Shown in pieces: positions 36,271-45,474 of a stretch of DNA of 64,000 nt. A program made the translations under genes and the position numbers. The stretch is from Dysgonomonas sp. UBA5412 (GTDB taxonomy: Bacteria > Bacteroidota > Bacteroidia > Bacteroidales > Dysgonomonadaceae), in NCBI GenBank assembly GCA_002409595.1, contig DHNQ01000012.1:36849-100848 (forward strand). The letters are read 5' to 3'. Numbering within the stretch: the stretch's first letter is position 1; each line of letters starts with the position of its first letter. The notes beneath the pieces are model-generated. The model was not told the DNA's origin, made no database searches, and saw only the letters and a list, made by a program, of their open reading frames with translations.

Positions 36271-36849
36271 ATGAATTTCTTGGCTCATGCGTATTTATCA
36301 TTCAACGATCCCGATATATTAATAGGGAATATGATTGCCGATTTAGTAAAGGGAAAACAGATTGAAAAGTATTCTGAAAAGATCCAAAAAGGCATCCATA
36401 TTCATCGGCAAATTGACAGTTTTACAGATCATCATCCGGTTACTTTAGAAGCTATGAACTTATTGCGCCCGTCAGCAGGCAGATATGCGGGAGCTTTTCT
36501 TGATGTTTCGTACGACCATTTTCTTGCCTTAGACAAAGTGAATGAGCCTAAAGAGGGATGGCAAGCCTTTGCTGCAGAGTGTTACAGACAAATAGAACTG
36601 TCTGCAGAAATCCTTCCATCCAAATTTTGCAATATGTTTATGTATATGAAAAGTGAAAATTGGTTTTTCAATTACCGCTTCAATTGGATGATCGAACGAA
36701 GTTTTGAACGATTGCAAAGCAGAGCTACTTTTCTGGATGCCGAAACAAATGTCTTTGAAGATTATGAAAAGCACTACAATGAGATAAGTATAAGTTACAG
36801 TAATTTTTTTCCTGAGCTAAAAGCTTTTGCCGAAGGAATATCTTTATAA
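36271..36849 (+). CDS. acpH: Acyl carrier protein phosphodiesterase
   Basis: A 192-residue protein of the AcpH (DUF479) family, an HD-like hydrolase that removes the phosphopantetheine arm from acyl carrier protein. Family marks: MNFLAHAYLS at the start, GNMIADLVKG, GIHIHRQIDSFTDHHP, and AGAFLDVSYDHFLA. A TACCTTTG box at 36237-36244 is a likely promoter. Confidence 0.88.
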   Translation: MNFLAHAYLSFNDPDILIGNMIADLVKGKQIEKYSEKIQKGIHIHRQIDSFTDHHPVTLEAMNLLRPSAGRYAGAFLDVSYDHFLALDKVNEPKEGWQAFAAECYRQIELSAEILPSKFCNMFMYMKSENWFFNYRFNWMIERSFERLQSRATFLDAETNVFEDYEKHYNEISISYSNFFPELKAFAEGISL

Positions 36850-36853
36850 CAGA

Positions 36854-37594
36854 TTATGTAAAAGTACTTGATACTCGCTGTACTATATTACATAACTGAC
36901 AGATATCATCCAGTTTAAGTTCAAAATCTGCATATTCGGGCGATGGATTAAGTGAGTGGCAAACAATTGTTCCTTTTTCCAGATCTTGACTAATTATTTG
37001 TTTACACAATACTGTATTATTTAAAATAATGATCCAATTTGGAAAATCTTCAGTATGTAATTTATTCCGCCAGTGCTCTTTGCCTAACTCACGTGCCAAG
37101 ACAATATCTCCATCACTCAGGCTACGCTTTGTATCATTATCCATACTATCGCCTTTTATCTCAAAAGCAAAATATCGTCCATGCCCGATCTTATCTACTA
37201 TAAAGTCAAATTCTTCAAATTCATTCTCGACAAATTCGGCATCACGATACTCATCTATATATTTGGCATAAGCCTTGATCGGGATGAAGGGTACTCGCAT
37301 TCTATATTTATCGTTAGACATCTGGTAATATTTGACTCCTGATTTAGTAACTAAATAAGGCTCTTCTCCTCGGACTTGAGCAACACGGGTCATATCCCCT
37401 TCACCTGAAGCTAACCAATCTTCATTCACCTTAAAATATGCGGCTAAAATAGATATATTTGACTTATTGGGGTTAGTCTTTCCTTCGATATAATTAGCAA
37501 TAGTACCTTTTGTTATGGCTGTATCTTTCCATATCCGGTATGCCGTAATACCTTCCTTCTCTAATAAATATTTTAAACGGTCTTTAAATTCCAT
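36854..37594 (-). CDS. XRE-type repressor with S24 (LexA-like) domain
   Basis: A 246-residue protein with an N-terminal helix-turn-helix (~8-60: GITAYRIWKDTAITKGTIANY) and a C-terminal S24 peptidase-like domain (~110-235) with the serine motif FEIKGDSMDN and DGDIVLARELG. Such CI-like proteins self-cleave on DNA damage, or act as stable regulators. It is a single gene divergent from ytxH; no phage genes are adjacent, so it may be a resident regulator. Confidence 0.82.
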   Translation of the reverse strand: MEFKDRLKYLLEKEGITAYRIWKDTAITKGTIANYIEGKTNPNKSNISILAAYFKVNEDWLASGEGDMTRVAQVRGEEPYLVTKSGVKYYQMSNDKYRMRVPFIPIKAYAKYIDEYRDAEFVENEFEEFDFIVDKIGHGRYFAFEIKGDSMDNDTKRSLSDGDIVLARELGKEHWRNKLHTEDFPNWIIILNNTVLCKQIISQDLEKGTIVCHSLNPSPEYADFELKLDDICQLCNIVQRVSSTFT

Positions 37595-37756
37595 TTTGTC
37601 TTCAGTTTTTATAATCTAATAATTCAATGTATGAGAATATCAAAAGTGAAATATTGAACTACAAATACAAAAATAGATCATTTTTAGGAATTAAATTACA
37701 ACAATGTTTTTTTTAACTATTTAGTTATTTAAGAATAAACAATCGTATTTATATGA

Positions 37757-37785
37757 TTGTTATTCTAATAAATACGTTATATTTG
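37757..37785 (+). promoter_or_regulatory. Promoter of the YtxH-like gene
   Basis: TTG at 37757-37759 and TATATTTG at 37778-37785 with an 18-bp spacer match the Bacteroidetes consensus, 41 bp ahead of the ATG. Confidence 0.65.
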
Positions 37786-37825
37786 TTAAATAAGAATTTG
37801 TCTAATTCATAAAACATACCATATT

Positions 37826-38128
37826 ATGAAAGGATTTATATTAGGACTAGCTGTTGGAGCACTTGGTGTATATGCAGCATTAAAATTAACTGACGAAGAA
37901 ACACGAGAAGAGCTACGAAGCAAAGTAAACAATGCAACATCGAAGGCTAAAGCTGAAATAGATCACAGTCTAATTGTTGGAAGAAGTAAGGCTTTGCGCG
38001 CCGGAGTGCGGACGCGACAAGAAGTGAGAAAAGGCAAGCAAAAGATTAATGAAGTAGCAGGGGACGTTGCCGGAAAATTAGCTGATGAATTATCAGAATT
38101 TGAAGCTAAGGCAAAAGCAAAAGCATAA
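37826..38128 (+). CDS. YtxH-like stress protein
   Basis: A 100-residue protein. An N-terminal Gly-rich hydrophobic segment (MKGFILGLAVGALGVYAAL) is followed by a long amphipathic charged helix, the YtxH pattern. These are small membrane-associated general-stress proteins of unknown biochemical role. It has its own promoter and a strong terminator. Confidence 0.75.
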   Translation: MKGFILGLAVGALGVYAALKLTDEETREELRSKVNNATSKAKAEIDHSLIVGRSKALRAGVRTRQEVRKGKQKINEVAGDVAGKLADELSEFEAKAKAKA

Positions 38129-38137
38129 AGTTTTTAA

Positions 38138-38184
38138 CTAAAACAAAACCGATTGGTGATATCACCAATCGGTTTTGTTTTTAT
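38138..38184. terminator. Bidirectional terminator after ytxH
   Basis: A long perfect stem, ACCGATTGGTGAT facing ATCACCAATCGGT with A/T-rich arms (38140-38160 with 38161-38181). Confidence 0.9.
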
Positions 38185-38213
38185 ACGAAATCTATATATT
38201 GAGAATAATTAGA

Positions 38214-39224
38214 TCAATTGTTATTATTTAAATATTCACGTTTGAAGATATCAACCAAGAGTATAAACATGGATAAGAATAAAGGTCCAAATATCACACC
38301 CCAAAAGCCAAAGACAGGTAGACCAATAACAACTCCAAATACAGTGATCATAGGATGTGTATCTGCTATTTTCTTCTGTAAAATAAAACGCACCAGATTA
38401 TCTATATTTGAAATAACAATCAGAGCATAAGCTGCCAACCCCACAGCATTTAGCCAATCGCCGGATAAACCCATGTATATAGTTAGAGGCAACCAAACAA
38501 ACATAGTTCCTACTAATGGTATTATTGTTGCAAAACAAGTTAAAAAACCGAATAGAATAGGATCGGGCGCACCAAAGATAATATAGCCAATCGTAGCAAA
38601 TATTCCCTGAATAGAAGCTAATACAGGAATACCGATTGCATTAGATCTTACCATCATCTTAATCTCACCTAACACATCTTTCTTATTCTGATTATTAAAC
38701 GGAAGCAGATCGAAAAAATATGACTCCATCTTGCGTCCTCCAATCAACATAAAATAAAGGACAAAAAGCATAACCACGGCATTCACGCCAAAACTACTTA
38801 CACTACCAATCAGTATTTGTCCGATCTTAGGCAAATAAGAAGCTATACTCATCAGATTGTCGGAGCTTAAGACGTTATATCCGGTGCGATCTTTAACAAG
38901 GGCAACTACTTTTTGTACAGATTCAATAGATGCAGACAGATTAAGATTTATTCCTTGCAGCTCTTCTATTAGTAACCAGACGGCCAAAGACAATGGAATC
39001 AAGAAACATAAGACTGTTTCTAACAAGATAAGCGTGGCAGATAGATTCTTTCCATATTTTTTCTTCTCATTCAGAAAAAACATCTGTTTTCTGACTAAAA
39101 TGTAAATAGTTGAAGCACCAAGTAATCCACTCAACAAAGGAGAGAAATAAAGAAATAGCACCACACTCATAAAGAGTATGATTATAATTAGCGAGTATTT
39201 CCAATATTGTTCTTTAAAGCTCAT
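38214..39224 (-). CDS. AI-2E family transporter
   Basis: A 336-residue membrane protein with about eight helices and the family core: a central loop region, then FATIIPLVGTMFVWLPLTIYM and FVLQKKIADTHPMITVFGVVIGLPVFGFWGVIFGPL-type sequence near the end. The family was named for autoinducer-2 export but also includes Na/H antiporters, so the substrate is not fixed. It is a single gene. Confidence 0.88.
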   Translation of the reverse strand: MSFKEQYWKYSLIIIILFMSVVLFLYFSPLLSGLLGASTIYILVRKQMFFLNEKKKYGKNLSATLILLETVLCFLIPLSLAVWLLIEELQGINLNLSASIESVQKVVALVKDRTGYNVLSSDNLMSIASYLPKIGQILIGSVSSFGVNAVVMLFVLYFMLIGGRKMESYFFDLLPFNNQNKKDVLGEIKMMVRSNAIGIPVLASIQGIFATIGYIIFGAPDPILFGFLTCFATIIPLVGTMFVWLPLTIYMGLSGDWLNAVGLAAYALIVISNIDNLVRFILQKKIADTHPMITVFGVVIGLPVFGFWGVIFGPLFLSMFILLVDIFKREYLNNNN

Positions 39225-39625
39225 ATTTAATTATATTATAAAAAAAGATAGGTATTAATCAGTTTCATTTAGCTTTTTCTCAAATGTAGAAAAAGAATAT
39301 ATTACTACAACTATTATACAGCTAAATTTTTAGCAATATTTTCGTTAATAATTTTAAGACCTTCATTCTTAATCTCTACATAGAAAAATACAGGACTTGA
39401 GATATTTATATTTATTAATATTTATTTGGTTAATACGGCGACAGAATGTCTTCTGCGTCTATACATAACATCTTTTTCTATTCTTTTTTTAGCTATATTT
39501 GCATAAACTCTTTCAAGTTATTAATGTTATCTATAATATAATAGTATAAAAGAGTTTTACACGATATCACACAATTCATATTTACACAAAATTAGGTTAT
39601 AAAATTAATAGAGGAAAAAATCTCA
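39225..39625. other. AT-rich intergenic gap with a promoter for the AraC gene
   Basis: About 400 bp without a gene. The only clear signal is TATATTTG at 39494-39501, a -7 box on the plus strand that would give the AraC-family gene a ~118-nt leader. No repeats or strong hairpins seen. Confidence 0.5.
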
Positions 39626-40507
39626 ATGGAACTGCTATATAAACAGGAGCACCTTTCTTGCTACAATTATGAGAAAGGAGCACGTCCTACTATCGAGAGA
39701 TTATCTTTAAATAAGAATCAAAAATGGAAATTTTTTCCAATTGATAATAAGGTAATATTCATTCTCAAGGGATCATTACACTTCTCGTTTGGCGAATATA
39801 CAGACAAAACAATTACTGAGGGAAATATGATGTTATTACCTACGGGAAATGAGATAGACTCTCAGGCTCTTGAAGAATGTTCTATCATGCTCATTCGTCT
39901 CCATAATACGCAACAGCTATGCGATTGCTTCTCTTTAGACTTACTGCTGCGCGAAAAAAATGAAGACTTTAAACCCGGACTCAATTATTTAGAAATAAAT
40001 GAACGAGTAGACACATTCATTTCATTCTTAGACCTATGTATGCACGATGGCTTGAAATGTACTTATTATTTTGAATTAAAATCGAAAGAATTCTACTTTC
40101 TATTGAGAGCTTATTATACAAAAACCGATCTACTCAACTTCTTTGTACCTCTACTAAGTAAAGATATTAGTTTTTCAGACTTTGTAATGAAAAATCACTA
40201 CAAGGCCAAAAATGTTCAGGAACTGGCAGATCTATCACATTATAGTTTGTCAGGCTTTCAGAAACGATTCAAAAAAGTATTTGGAGTTTCGGCATATCAT
40301 TGGATGAAAGACGAGCGGTCTAAAGCTATTTATCATCAGATAAACAGTAGTGAGAAGTCCTTTAAAGAGATTAGTGACGAATATGGTTTTTCATCTCCAT
40401 CTCATTTTAATGATTTCTGCAAAGTTCAGTTTGGCACAACACCGGGACGTATAAGAAGCAGAAAGATCGAGACTAAAGAAGAAAATGAAAAAAGGTACGA
40501 ATTCTGA
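39626..40507 (+). CDS. AraC-family transcriptional regulator
   Basis: A 293-residue protein with an N-terminal cupin-like part (KVIFILKGSLHFSFGEYTDKTITEGNMMLLPTG) and a C-terminal AraC double helix-turn-helix (~185-285: NVQELADLSHYSLSGFQKRFKKVFGVSAYHWMKDER, then FKEISDEYGFSSPSHFNDFCKVQFGTTPG). The ligand and targets are unknown. It is a single gene. Confidence 0.88.
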   Translation: MELLYKQEHLSCYNYEKGARPTIERLSLNKNQKWKFFPIDNKVIFILKGSLHFSFGEYTDKTITEGNMMLLPTGNEIDSQALEECSIMLIRLHNTQQLCDCFSLDLLLREKNEDFKPGLNYLEINERVDTFISFLDLCMHDGLKCTYYFELKSKEFYFLLRAYYTKTDLLNFFVPLLSKDISFSDFVMKNHYKAKNVQELADLSHYSLSGFQKRFKKVFGVSAYHWMKDERSKAIYHQINSSEKSFKEISDEYGFSSPSHFNDFCKVQFGTTPGRIRSRKIETKEENEKRYEF

Positions 40508-40565
40508 AAAAGCAGGCATATATCTGTAATGACAAAGAATAACAAATCTCATATCTTTGTACTGT

Positions 40566-40696
40566 AAATATATGAGGAGTATATTTATTTAAATGAAAAC
40601 CTAACTAGGTTGTAGTTTAACTCTATTATTGTGTAGTTTTGTAAAGTTTGTGTTAAGGTTGGAAAGTCTGCGAAGTGAATTTGCGGGCTTTTTGCA
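40566..40696 (+). ncRNA. Candidate small RNA with intrinsic terminator
   Basis: A TATCTTTG -7 box at 40552-40559 would start a ~130-nt transcript with no sensible reading frame. It contains a hairpin AACCTAACTAGGTT (about 40608-40621) and ends in a 12-bp stem (40663-40674 with 40680-40691, three G-U pairs, 5-base loop) followed by T residues. This is consistent with a stand-alone small RNA. No known family is recognised. Confidence 0.4.
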
Positions 40697-40712
40697 TTTC
40701 TTGCGGTACATA

Positions 40713-40755
40713 ACAAAAACAATAAAGACCACTACTCTTCCGTAATGGTCTTCAT
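40713..40755 (-). terminator. Terminator of the acyl-CoA carboxylase operon
   Basis: On the minus strand AAGACCATTAC pairs with GTAGTGGTCTT (one mismatch), followed by TATTGTTTTTG. Confidence 0.75.
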
Positions 40756-40795
40756 CATTTATTATAATCTTAAATCAAGTAATCAAGTTTGTTTA

Positions 40796-41323
40796 TTACG
40801 ACTCTTTTTCTAACTCAATCAGCAGATCACTTTTGCTCGTAGTATCACCTTCCTTCACCAATACCTTCTTTATAATACCTTTTCTACTAGCGAGAATAGC
40901 ATTCTGCATTTTCATAGCTTCTAATATTAACAAAGTATCGCCGGCTTTTACCGCATCGCCCGTCTTCACCATCACCTCCAATATCTTACCCGGCATAGGT
41001 GCTTTGAGTCGAATTGTTGTAGATTCGCTGGCTTGCTCTGTCAAAATCTTTTTGCGTTTCAAAGAAAAAGGAGTCTCTACCGAGAAACTATAACTAACTC
41101 CATTTACTAGAAGCTCGTAATCGTTCTGATGTTTCGATATAATTTCCACAGGATAAGAAACACCGTTAACAGACATAATAGAAAAACCATCATCGGCATC
41201 TTCGATTTTCACATCCAGTTTCTTTTTATCATATTCGATATTCCCATTCTTCTTTAATAAAAAATCATACTCTCTGTTAGATTCTTTATTAAGTGCTATC
41301 AATTGTTTATCTTGAGTATTCAT
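40796..41323 (-). CDS. Biotin carboxyl carrier subunit of acyl-CoA carboxylase
   Basis: A 175-residue protein. The C-terminal ~75 residues are a biotinyl domain (LKAPMPGKILEVMVKTGDAVKAGDTL) with the biotin-acceptor Lys in EAMKMQ. The N-terminal half is family-specific. It is third in the operon, after the carboxyltransferase and biotin carboxylase, and carries the carboxybiotin between them. Confidence 0.92.
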   Translation of the reverse strand: MNTQDKQLIALNKESNREYDFLLKKNGNIEYDKKKLDVKIEDADDGFSIMSVNGVSYPVEIISKHQNDYELLVNGVSYSFSVETPFSLKRKKILTEQASESTTIRLKAPMPGKILEVMVKTGDAVKAGDTLLILEAMKMQNAILASRKGIIKKVLVKEGDTTSKSDLLIELEKES

Positions 41324-41335
41324 TTCTATTATTTA

Positions 41336-42841
41336 TTACATATTGTTTATTCTGTTCTTCAACATCCAAAGATCAATCGTATCCTCCGAAGTTTCAGGCA
41401 ATAAATTTTGTTTTCTAAAATGATCGACAGAGAATAAGGCTGCAAATAATTCTTCCTGTTCATCTTTGTAGACCATCGATGTCATTTCCTTTTCTATAAA
41501 AGACGTATCAAATTCACCCTTTTGGAAAACTTCGTTATGCAATACCGCTTTATCGAATGGTATAGTTGTTTTTATACCCTTTATCTGAAATTCATCTAAA
41601 GCCTTTATCGTTTTCTCAATCACAGACTCTCTATCTTCAGCATGTACAATCAATTTAGCCACCATAGAGTCAAAGTACTGAGTAATTTCCGATCCAACAA
41701 CGACACCGGAATCAATGCGAACGCCCTCTCCTTGCGGTATCCGCAACGCCTTTATCACTCCAAGATAGGGCGAAAAACCGGCTTGTACATCTTCAGCATT
41801 AATACGGCATTCGATAGCCCAACCTTTGAGCTTCACATCATCTTGAGTTACAGGTAGTTTTTCACCATTAGCCACACGAATCTGAAGTTCGATCAAGTCT
41901 AACCCGGTTATCATCTCCGTTACCGGATGCTCTACCTGAACACGCGTATTCATTTCCATAAAAAAGAAATTCTTGTGCTTATCCAACAGAAATTCTACTG
42001 TTCCCAAATTTACATACCCTGCCTCACGGGCTAAAGCAATAGCAGCATCGGTCATTTTTTTACGAAGATTTTCATCTAATGCAGAAGATGGCGCTTCTTC
42101 AAGCAATTTTTGATGTTTACGCTGTACAGAACACTCTCTCTCTCCCAAATGTATAACATTCCCAAAGGAGTCTGCCACGATCTGTACCTCAACGTGACGC
42201 GGATTTTCAAGGTATTTTTCAATAAAGACAGATGGATTATTAAAGGCTGCCAATGCTTCGGATGAAGCAGAAAAATACATCTGCTTCATTTCCGATTGCT
42301 TACGAACAATACGCATACCTCGTCCGCCACCACCGGCAGAGGCTTTAATTATTAGAGGATAACCTATCTGTTTTGCAATCTCAAGAGCTTCGTCCAAAGT
42401 ATCTACACAGCCCTTGCTTCCTCCCAGCATAGGTACATTGCCTTTTGCGGCAATCTCCTTAGCCACAATCTTATCTCCCATATTTTGTATCACACGGGGC
42501 GATGGACCTATAAATATAATCCCCTCTTCGGTGCAACGGATTGCAAACTGTGCATTTTCTGACAAATACCCATATCCCGGATGTATGGCATCTATCTTAT
42601 TTCTTTTCGCCAACAAGACAAGGCTTTCAATATCTAGAAATTCCGGTACACTATCCTTTTCGCGTTCCGGAAAATCTAATATTTTATCTACTTGTGTCAG
42701 GTAATAGGCATTCGGCTCTTTATGAGTTCTTATTCCTACCGATTTAATCCCCATCTTTTTTGCAGTCTTCGCTATACGAATTGCAATTTCACCTCTATTG
42801 GCAATGAGGATAGAATTTATTTTATCTTTTGTTTTCATCAA
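41336..42841 (-). CDS. Biotin carboxylase subunit of acyl-CoA carboxylase
   Basis: A 501-residue ATP-grasp enzyme: N-terminal domain (SILIANRGEIAIRIAKTAKKM), the ATP-binding Gly loop KASAGGGGRGMRIV, and catalytic motifs EKYLENPRHVEVQI and FFFMEMNTRVQVEHPVTE. It carboxylates the biotin on the carrier subunit using ATP and bicarbonate. It is about 50 residues longer than E. coli AccC, typical of propionyl-CoA carboxylase alpha-type subunits without a fused carrier domain. Confidence 0.93.
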   Translation of the reverse strand: MMKTKDKINSILIANRGEIAIRIAKTAKKMGIKSVGIRTHKEPNAYYLTQVDKILDFPEREKDSVPEFLDIESLVLLAKRNKIDAIHPGYGYLSENAQFAIRCTEEGIIFIGPSPRVIQNMGDKIVAKEIAAKGNVPMLGGSKGCVDTLDEALEIAKQIGYPLIIKASAGGGGRGMRIVRKQSEMKQMYFSASSEALAAFNNPSVFIEKYLENPRHVEVQIVADSFGNVIHLGERECSVQRKHQKLLEEAPSSALDENLRKKMTDAAIALAREAGYVNLGTVEFLLDKHKNFFFMEMNTRVQVEHPVTEMITGLDLIELQIRVANGEKLPVTQDDVKLKGWAIECRINAEDVQAGFSPYLGVIKALRIPQGEGVRIDSGVVVGSEITQYFDSMVAKLIVHAEDRESVIEKTIKALDEFQIKGIKTTIPFDKAVLHNEVFQKGEFDTSFIEKEMTSMVYKDEQEELFAALFSVDHFRKQNLLPETSEDTIDLWMLKNRINNM

Positions 42842-42855
42842 AATCTCATTTTAGG

Positions 42856-44397
42856 TTAGAGTGGCATATTTCCATGCTTACGTTTAGGACGAAGTTCAGT
42901 CTTCCGATCAAGAGCTTTAAGGCAAGTTATTATTTTGCTCCGAGTAGAAGCCGGATCTATAACCTCGTCTATGAACCCTTTTTCGTCTGCAATATATGGA
43001 TTTGTAACCTCTTCTCTGTATTTTTGAGTCAACTCTCTTTTCAGCATTACAGGGTCTTCGGATTCAGCTAATTCTTTACGATAAAGAATAGCAATTGCTC
43101 CATCAGGTCCCATAACAGCGATTTCGGCAGTAGGCCATGCAAAGCTAAAATCACCTCCAATACCTTTACTGTTCATCACAATATATGCTCCACCGTAAGC
43201 TTTGCGCAGAATTATTGTAATCTTTGGCACAGAAGCATAAGTATATGCATATAATAGTTTTGCACCATGTCTGATGATACCGTCGTGTTCTTGATCTGTC
43301 CCGGGCAAAAAGCCGGGCACGTCTTCTAATGTTATAATAGGAATATTGAAAGAATCGCAAATATTGATAAAGCGAGCCGCTTTGACAGAAGAATCTATAT
43401 CAAGAGTTCCTGCCATCACTTTTGGCTGATTAGCGACTATACCCACCACTCTGCCATCCATACGGGCAAAAGCGGTAAAAATATTCATCGCATGATTTTC
43501 TGCAACCTCCAGATAGTCTCCATTATCGACAAGAAGCTCCACAATGTCTTTCACATTATATGGCTTATCCGGATCTTCGGGAACTATATTACGCAACCTC
43601 TCTTCTACCCTACCGACTTCATCTTTTGGTGTTATCCTGATAGGATCTTCCATATTGTTAGATGGCAGATATGAAAGGAGTTTCTTTACTCCGAGTATAG
43701 TATTTTCATCGTCGTTATAAACGAAATCTGCAACACCTGACTTGGTTCCATGTACAGAAGCTCCACCCAGATCTTCGGTAGTAACGGTTTCATTCAATAC
43801 CTCTTTTACAACATTTGGTCCGGTTACAAACATATAACTAGTATCGGCTGTCATAAATATAAAGTCCGTCAAAGCCGGTGAATACACAGCTCCTCCAGCA
43901 GCAGGTCCCATTATCACAGAGATCTGAGGAATGACACCTGACGAAAGAACATTTCTTTTAAATATATCAGCATAACCGTTAAGACCGCTTATACCTTCCT
44001 GAATACGAGCTCCACCCGAATCTATCAATCCAATAATGGGCGAGCCTGTTTTTAATGCCATATCTTGCATTTTCACAATCTTGGCGGCATGCATAGAGCC
44101 TAAAGAGCCTCCCAAGACATTAAAATCCTGAGAATAGGCACAAACCAAACGTCCGTTCACCTTTCCGAATCCCGTAACCACCCCATCGCCAAAGGCTTTG
44201 ACTGTCTTGCCGAAAGAAGCATTAGCCGGAGGTGTATAAGCGTCCGTTTCTTCAAAGGTTCCTTCATCAAAAAGCAACAGAATCCGCTCACGGGCAGTCA
44301 ACTTACCTCGCTTATGTTGTTTTTCTGAATAAGCTGCATCATATTGTTTCTTCAACAACTCCTGACGAGCCATAAATTGTTCATAGGACTTTTTCAT
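42856..44397 (-). CDS. Acyl-CoA (propionyl-CoA type) carboxylase beta subunit
   Basis: A 513-residue carboxyltransferase with both crotonase-like halves. Conserved stretches are RERILLLFDEGTFEE, IGLIDSGGARIQEG, GPAAGGAVYSPALTDF and DVPGFLPGTDQEH..IIRHGAK. Together with the downstream biotin carboxylase and carrier it should make methylmalonyl-CoA from propionyl-CoA, or run the reverse. A cobalamin riboswitch precedes it, fitting a link with the B12-dependent methylmalonyl-CoA mutase pathway. A role as methylmalonyl-CoA decarboxylase subunit is an alternative. Confidence 0.9.
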   Translation of the reverse strand: MKKSYEQFMARQELLKKQYDAAYSEKQHKRGKLTARERILLLFDEGTFEETDAYTPPANASFGKTVKAFGDGVVTGFGKVNGRLVCAYSQDFNVLGGSLGSMHAAKIVKMQDMALKTGSPIIGLIDSGGARIQEGISGLNGYADIFKRNVLSSGVIPQISVIMGPAAGGAVYSPALTDFIFMTADTSYMFVTGPNVVKEVLNETVTTEDLGGASVHGTKSGVADFVYNDDENTILGVKKLLSYLPSNNMEDPIRITPKDEVGRVEERLRNIVPEDPDKPYNVKDIVELLVDNGDYLEVAENHAMNIFTAFARMDGRVVGIVANQPKVMAGTLDIDSSVKAARFINICDSFNIPIITLEDVPGFLPGTDQEHDGIIRHGAKLLYAYTYASVPKITIILRKAYGGAYIVMNSKGIGGDFSFAWPTAEIAVMGPDGAIAILYRKELAESEDPVMLKRELTQKYREEVTNPYIADEKGFIDEVIDPASTRSKIITCLKALDRKTELRPKRKHGNMPL

Positions 44398-44589
44398 TTC
44401 GTATTATATTATTAATCATATTCACAACCGTAGTGTTCAGGACGATACATTATCCCCAAACATTAAAAAGTCAAATGCCAACAAAAAATAAATCGTATGA
44501 AGATTTAACACAAACATGTATCCTACAGATAGAATATTAGTTGATGATGTTCTCCAGCTTTATTCCCCGAAAGCTTTAAACTAATCAGT

Positions 44590-44768
44590 ATTGGCAGGTC
44601 TTCTGGCTTACTCCATCTCTGAATCTCCTTCCCATTCATCTTAGAACAGTGGTTTTAAGTATTATTCAAAAACATATTGGCGGAGCTTACAGCAGCGGGT
44701 CTGCCCGGGATTTGCACCCGGTTCCCTTTTCACCACTCGTCTATGAGTATAGAGAGTGACACCAAAAC
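44590..44768 (-). promoter_or_regulatory. Cobalamin riboswitch upstream of the acyl-CoA carboxylase operon
   Basis: On the minus strand: GGTGTCAC at the 5' side, the B12-box region AAAGGGAACCGGGTGCAAAT, GACCCGCTGCTGTAAG, ACCACTG, ATGGGAAGG, and the closing CCAGAAGACCTGCC. These are the ordered conserved blocks of the AdoCbl riboswitch. It ends about 190 bp before the carboxyltransferase start. Confidence 0.93.
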
Positions 44769-44907
44769 CGACTTCAAATATAGGTATTTTTTAATATCCT
44801 ATGGGTGTTTTGATAAAAAATGTGTAATTACAGAAAATAAAGTCAATTATAAAAGAAGTATAAAAGCAAATGTCTAACCCGTATCCAAAAAGGGATATAA
44901 GAGTTAA

Positions 44908-45474
44908 TTATAAGGAGAAAATATTCGTACAATCTGCTTGTACAGAAGCATAAAGTTCAAAAGGTGAAATATCATTATATTCATTATTCCAAATGCAGGT
45001 CTTATTTTCTTTCAAAGACCTCTGCACATCTATAAGACGCTGATTATTACTTCCTCTGAATAATAAATCTTCATCACGCAATTCAGCGACATATCGTCCA
45101 TCGACAAGAACATCTATATAAGGAAGAATCTGTATAAGGCGAGGATTTCGAAGAATTTGTTCATACAAATATCCGGTATAGCACCATATATTCTTTCCAC
45201 TTGTTCGTTTTATTTCACGGGCAAGTGTAGTGAAGCCCTCCACCTGCATGAGAGGATCGCCCCCCGAAAAGGTTACGTCTGCAAACTCATCATCATTTAT
45301 TATTCGAACAAGTTCGTCTATCGAATACATAGATCCACAGCCTATATTCCAAGACTGCGGATTATGACAACCTATACACTTGTGAATGCAACCTGCGCCA
45401 TAGATCGCGGTACGAAAACCGGGTCCATCGACGGTTGTATCACGAACAATATTTAATATCGAAAGTTTATTCAT
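44908..45474 (-). CDS. nrdG: Anaerobic ribonucleotide reductase activating protein
   Basis: A 188-residue radical-SAM enzyme with the cluster motif CIHKCIGC (CxxxCxxC) and TFSGGDPLMQ. It generates the glycyl radical on NrdD. I start it at the ATG 45474 (MNKLSILNIVRDTTVDGPG); the frame extends 5 codons upstream into nrdD. It overlaps the nrdD stop by 8 bases, so the pair is translationally coupled. Confidence 0.95.
   Translation of the reverse strand: MNKLSILNIVRDTTVDGPGFRTAIYGAGCIHKCIGCHNPQSWNIGCGSMYSIDELVRIINDDEFADVTFSGGDPLMQVEGFTTLAREIKRTSGKNIWCYTGYLYEQILRNPRLIQILPYIDVLVDGRYVAELRDEDLLFRGSNNQRLIDVQRSLKENKTCIWNNEYNDISPFELYASVQADCTNIFSL

Noticed and set aside
36854..37594. LexA-like repressor as a sign of a resident prophage
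   Set aside because: No phage genes flank it; neighbours are housekeeping genes.
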